A stretch of 15,991 nt of DNA, taken from contig CANPZA010000023.1 in the NCBI GenBank assembly GCA_947588915.1, positions 1 to 15,991 of the forward strand, written 5' to 3'. A program made the position numbers and the translations under genes. Within the stretch, counting starts at the first letter, position 1. Each line of letters opens with the position of its first letter. The notes beneath the pieces are model-generated. The model saw nothing but the letters and a program-made list of their open reading frames with translations, made no database searches and was not told the DNA's origin. Shown piece by piece: positions 13,332 to 15,991 of this stretch. Origin of the DNA: an uncultured Clostridia bacterium (GTDB taxonomy: Bacteria > Bacillota_A > Clostridia > TANB77 > CAG-508).

Positions 13332-14792
13332 ATGAAGAAATATGTAATAGAAATAACTGTATTTATATGTGGAGCTCTTGGGATGGCATTAGAATTGGTT
13401 GCAGCAAGAGTATTATCTCCATATGTAGGAAGTTCTAATTTAATATGGACAACCATAATTGGTGTTATGCTTACTAGTATGAGTATAGGATATTGGATAG
13501 GTGGAAAACTTGCAGATAAAGATCCAAATATAAATAGATTATCAAGATTAATTTTATTGGGGGCAATATTTACAAGTTTAATTCCAATTTTAGAAACTAT
13601 GCTAGTAAGAAATTTGGCATCAATTTCACAAAATCTAATAATAGTAGCATTAATATCTGCATCTATTGTATTTGGAATACCAAGTTTTGTATTAGCCACA
13701 GTATCACCATATGCAGTTAAATTAAAAGATAAGGAGCCTAAAGAAATTGGCAAATTATCTGGTAAGATATCTTCTTTATCAACAATAGGAAGTATTGTTG
13801 GGACATTTATATCAGGATTTGTATTAATACCAAATTTTGGAGTAAGAGCTATTGTTTTATCAATAACATTATTATTATTAATATTATCTGTAATATTATT
13901 TGAAAATAAATCTAAAAAATATTACCTAATGATAGTTATTTTACTAATATGCTTAGTAGGAATTAATTATATGGGAAAAGTAATATTTAAAATAAATAAT
14001 GCCGATATTATAGAAGATGTCGATTCAGAATATAGTAGAATATGGGTAAAAAAAGTTGATGGTATGGATATTTCTTATAAGACATTACAAGTGGACACAG
14101 GATTAGAATCTTATATTAATGAAGAAACAGGTCAAATGGGTTCAAAATATTTATATTATTATGATTTATTTCAATATTTTGAAAAAGATGCAAAAAATAC
14201 TTTAATGATTGGTGGGGCAGCTTATACATATCCAACACATTATTTGAGTAAATATAAAGATAAAACAATTCATGTGGCAGAAATCGATTCAAAAATGACT
14301 GAAATAGCAACTAGACAATTTAACTTAGATATAAACAATCCCAGATTAAATATATATCATCAAGATGGAAGAAGTTATTTAAATTACACAACAAATAAAT
14401 ATGACTGTATTTTAATAGATGCTTTTAAAGGACTAAATGCACCATTTGAACTTACAACATATGAAGCAATGATGAATAGTAAAAGAGTTTTAAATGATAA
14501 TGGAATAGTTATAACAAATATAATATCATCAATTGAAGGAGAAAATTCAGATTTTATAAAATATGAATATGCAACATATAAAGAAGTATTTGATGATGTA
14601 AAAGTATTTCAAGTTGATCCAAGTATAGAAAAAACAAAAAGACAAAATTTAATATTAATAGGTATTAAAGGTCAGCAAAATGTTGATAATACAGAATATG
14701 AAGAATATGAAAAAATATTAAGTACTGAACTACTGGACTTCTCATCTGATAACAAAGTTGTTACAGATAATTATGCTCCAATAGGAAATTAG
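13332..14792 (+). CDS. Polytopic fused transporter-like / spermidine-synthase-like protein
   Basis: 486 residues. The N-terminal ~215 residues hold about six to seven hydrophobic helices of the type annotated as fused MFS/spermidine synthase (GALGMALELVAARVLSPYVG near 14-33, GYWIGGKLAD near 53-62). The C-terminal half is a spermidine-synthase-like Rossmann methyltransferase fold: LMIGGAAYTYPTHYL near 291-305 in place of the SAM-binding glycine motif, HVAEIDSKM near 313-321, HQDGRSYL near 342-349, and CILIDAFKG near 357-365. True spermidine synthases use Asp residues in this last region, but whether this protein makes a polyamine is unclear. It starts 12 nt after aspS with an AAGGA RBS and is probably co-transcribed with it. 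No terminator is seen after it. Confidence 0.75.
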   Translation: MKKYVIEITVFICGALGMALELVAARVLSPYVGSSNLIWTTIIGVMLTSMSIGYWIGGKLADKDPNINRLSRLILLGAIFTSLIPILETMLVRNLASISQNLIIVALISASIVFGIPSFVLATVSPYAVKLKDKEPKEIGKLSGKISSLSTIGSIVGTFISGFVLIPNFGVRAIVLSITLLLLILSVILFENKSKKYYLMIVILLICLVGINYMGKVIFKINNADIIEDVDSEYSRIWVKKVDGMDISYKTLQVDTGLESYINEETGQMGSKYLYYYDLFQYFEKDAKNTLMIGGAAYTYPTHYLSKYKDKTIHVAEIDSKMTEIATRQFNLDINNPRLNIYHQDGRSYLNYTTNKYDCILIDAFKGLNAPFELTTYEAMMNSKRVLNDNGIVITNIISSIEGENSDFIKYEYATYKEVFDDVKVFQVDPSIEKTKRQNLILIGIKGQQNVDNTEYEEYEKILSTELLDFSSDNKVVTDNYAPIGN

Positions 14793-14811
14793 AAAAAAAA
14801 TAGAAAAAAAC

Positions 14812-14840
14812 TTGTATAATAGATTTAAATATGATATAAA
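14812..14840 (+). promoter_or_regulatory. Extended -10 promoter of the walR-like gene
   Basis: TTGTAT (14812-14817), 17-bp spacer, TATAAA (14835-14840) preceded by TGA, the same layout as the promoter at 4055-4083. A TATAAT at 14815-14820 is an alternative -10 but lacks a -35. Confidence 0.45.
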
Positions 14841-14881
14841 TAAATTATAAAAATAAAGCTATATAGAAAGGCGGTATTTTT

Positions 14882-15616
14882 GTGGAAGAAGAATTTGGAA
14901 CAGATTCAAAAACAATTTTAATTGTTGATGATGAACAACCAATTGTAGATATATTGGTTTATAATTTGAGGAAAGAAGGATATAATACAATAGAAGCATC
15001 TGATGGAGTAACAGCTGTTAATATGGCATTAGAACAAAAACCAGACTTGATTTTATTAGATATAATGTTACCAAAATTAGATGGATTATCTGTATGTAAA
15101 AGAATAAAAAATTCTTTAAATGTACCTATTCTTATGCTCACAGCTAAAGATTCAGAAATAGATAAAATCTTGGGACTAGAGTTAGGAGCGGATGATTATA
15201 TAACAAAACCTTTTAGTGTGAGAGAACTTGTTGCAAGAGTAAAGGCAAATTTAAGGAAGGTAGATATTGTTTCTGAAAATAAAATATTTGAAAATGAAAA
15301 TAAGAAAAAAGAAAGTAAATTAGTTGTTGGTGAACTGGAGTTAGATTTAGATAAATTTGAAGTAAAAGTTAGAGGAGAGATTATAGATTTAACTTTAAGA
15401 GAATTTGAAGTCTTAAAATTTTTAGCTTCACAACCAGAACAAGTTGTTACAAGAGAAACTTTATTAGAAAAAGTATGGGGTTATGAATATTTTGGAGATA
15501 TTAGAACAGTAGATGTAACAGTCAGAAGAATTAGAGAGAAAATAGAGAAAGATACATCTATGCCAAAAATATTAATAACTAAAAGAGGAGTAGGGTATTA
15601 TATATCTACTAGATAA
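14882..15616 (+). CDS. walR: WalR/PhoB-type response regulator
   Basis: 244 residues of the OmpR/PhoB family. The receiver domain (about 10-125) has the acidic pair Asp16/Asp17, phospho-acceptor Asp60 (LILLDIMLP), Thr87 and Lys109 (ITKPF). The C-terminal winged helix (about 145-243) includes LTLREFEVLKFLA, TRETLLEKVWGYEYFGDIRTVDVTVRRIREKIE and RGVGYY. The AKDSEIDKILGLELGADDY and WGYEYFGDIRTVDVTVRR stretches closely match WalR (YycF), the essential cell-wall-homeostasis regulator of low-GC Gram-positives, but PhoB-like paralogues are close. The start is GTG 14882 with AAGGCGG upstream. WalR normally precedes its kinase WalK; here a terminator and a prepilin-like gene follow instead, so the partner kinase is not adjacent. 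Confidence 0.85.
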   Translation: MEEEFGTDSKTILIVDDEQPIVDILVYNLRKEGYNTIEASDGVTAVNMALEQKPDLILLDIMLPKLDGLSVCKRIKNSLNVPILMLTAKDSEIDKILGLELGADDYITKPFSVRELVARVKANLRKVDIVSENKIFENENKKKESKLVVGELELDLDKFEVKVRGEIIDLTLREFEVLKFLASQPEQVVTRETLLEKVWGYEYFGDIRTVDVTVRRIREKIEKDTSMPKILITKRGVGYYISTR

Positions 15617-15663
15617 ATTAATGATAAATGTTATAACTTAAATAAAATAAAAGAATAAAATAG

Positions 15664-15686
15664 AAAAGGCACATTGGTGTCTTTTT
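15664..15686 (+). terminator. Intrinsic terminator after walR
   Basis: 9-bp stem AAAAGGCAC (15664-15672) / GTGTCTTTT (15677-15685) with one G-U pair and an ATTG loop, then T-rich sequence. Confidence 0.75.
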
Positions 15687-15744
15687 ATTATGTATATAAT
15701 TAATTAAATATTAAACAAAAAATACGAATAAATTAAAAAAAGTA

Positions 15745-15774
15745 TTGCAAAAATATAAGTAAGTGTGTTATAAA
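15745..15774 (+). promoter_or_regulatory. Extended -10 promoter of the third prepilin-like gene
   Basis: TTGCAA (15745-15750), 18-bp spacer, TATAAA (15769-15774) preceded by TGT (extended -10). It lies about 55 bp before the start codon and after the walR terminator. Confidence 0.5.
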
Positions 15775-15829
15775 TATGTTAAGAAGTAGAGTAAGGATTA
15801 CATAACAAATGAAAAGGAAGGGAAAATGG

Positions 15830-15991
15830 ATGAAAAATAAAGGAATAACATTGATAGCACTAGTAATAACAATAATTGTATTATTGATATTAGCAGGAAT
15901 AACAATAGGGGTGTTATTTGGAGAAGATGGAATATTAACTAAGGCAATAAAAGCAAAAGAAGAAAGTGAAATAGCAGAAGAAAAAGAAGTA
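15830..15991 (+). CDS. Prepilin-like protein, 5' part only (cut by window end)
   Basis: 54 codons visible. MKNKG is followed by ITLIALVITIIVLLILAGITIGVL, a class III signal nearly identical to that of the gene at 4158, with predicted cleavage after Gly5 and no Glu at +5. GEDGILTKAIKAKEESEIAEEKEV starts the exposed helix, again matching the other gene (GDEGILNQAEN). Start is ATG 15830, 7 nt after AAGGAAGGG; an ATG at 15826 runs into a stop after four codons. The rest, and hence the function, lies beyond the window. Confidence 0.75.
   Translation, partial: MKNKGITLIALVITIIVLLILAGITIGVLFGEDGILTKAIKAKEESEIAEEKEV

Overview
The window is about 16 kb of very AT-rich DNA (A-ending codons and A/T-rich spacers dominate). 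Its gene content points to a spore-forming, Gram-positive member of the Clostridia, probably a gut-type uncultured lineage. The evidence is a SpoIVFA/SpoIVFB pair, a GerS-like protein, MinD/MinE with RodA, an EndoA-type MazF, a WalR-type regulator, and several prepilin-like proteins with the N-terminal 'KGITLIAL' signature. Species-level identity cannot be read from the sequence.

Layout. Bases 1-490 carry no conventional gene on the plus strand. They hold two tandem copies of a ~135-bp unit that makes sense on the minus strand: a consensus sigma-A promoter, a ~85-nt transcript with a conserved hairpin and a tiny near-leaderless ORF, and an intrinsic terminator. From 494 to 2461 come a small membrane protein of unknown function, a SpoIVFA-like M23 protein and SpoIVFB (M50 protease, with a one-base frameshift). 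From 2555 to 5673 there is a surface block: a prepilin-like protein fused to a formylglycine-generating-enzyme/C-type-lectin-like domain with a candidate hypervariable tail, a second prepilin-like protein with InlB-type repeats, and a small membrane protein. From 5878 to 9385 lies a cell-shape and division operon, minD-minE-rodA-dusB. From 9443 to 10476 come a GerS-like membrane-anchored protein and an EndoA/MazF toxin with no visible antitoxin. A convergent minus-strand HD-GYP gene follows (10508-11425). Then come aspS (one-base frameshift), a polytopic spermidine-synthase-like protein, a WalR-like regulator without its kinase, and the start of a third prepilin-like gene cut by the window edge.

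How the parts relate. The spoIVFA-spoIVFB, minDE-rodA and gerS-mazF neighbourhoods look like remnants of conserved clostridial gene orders, with surface-protein genes inserted and minC, alr, mazE and walK missing from their usual places. The two frameshifts are both explained by one extra base and one hits an essential gene, so sequencing or assembly error is the first explanation to test.

Most interesting signals: (1) the twin minus-strand mini-transcripts; (2) the C-terminal tail of the prepilin/FGE-fold protein, whose valine codons switch abruptly from GTA to GTT and whose residues resemble the variable region of a diversity-generating retroelement target (no reverse transcriptase or template repeat is seen here); (3) a hairpin in front of spoIVFA that both resembles a terminator and contains the ribosome-binding site, with a sigma-E-like promoter inside its 5' arm.
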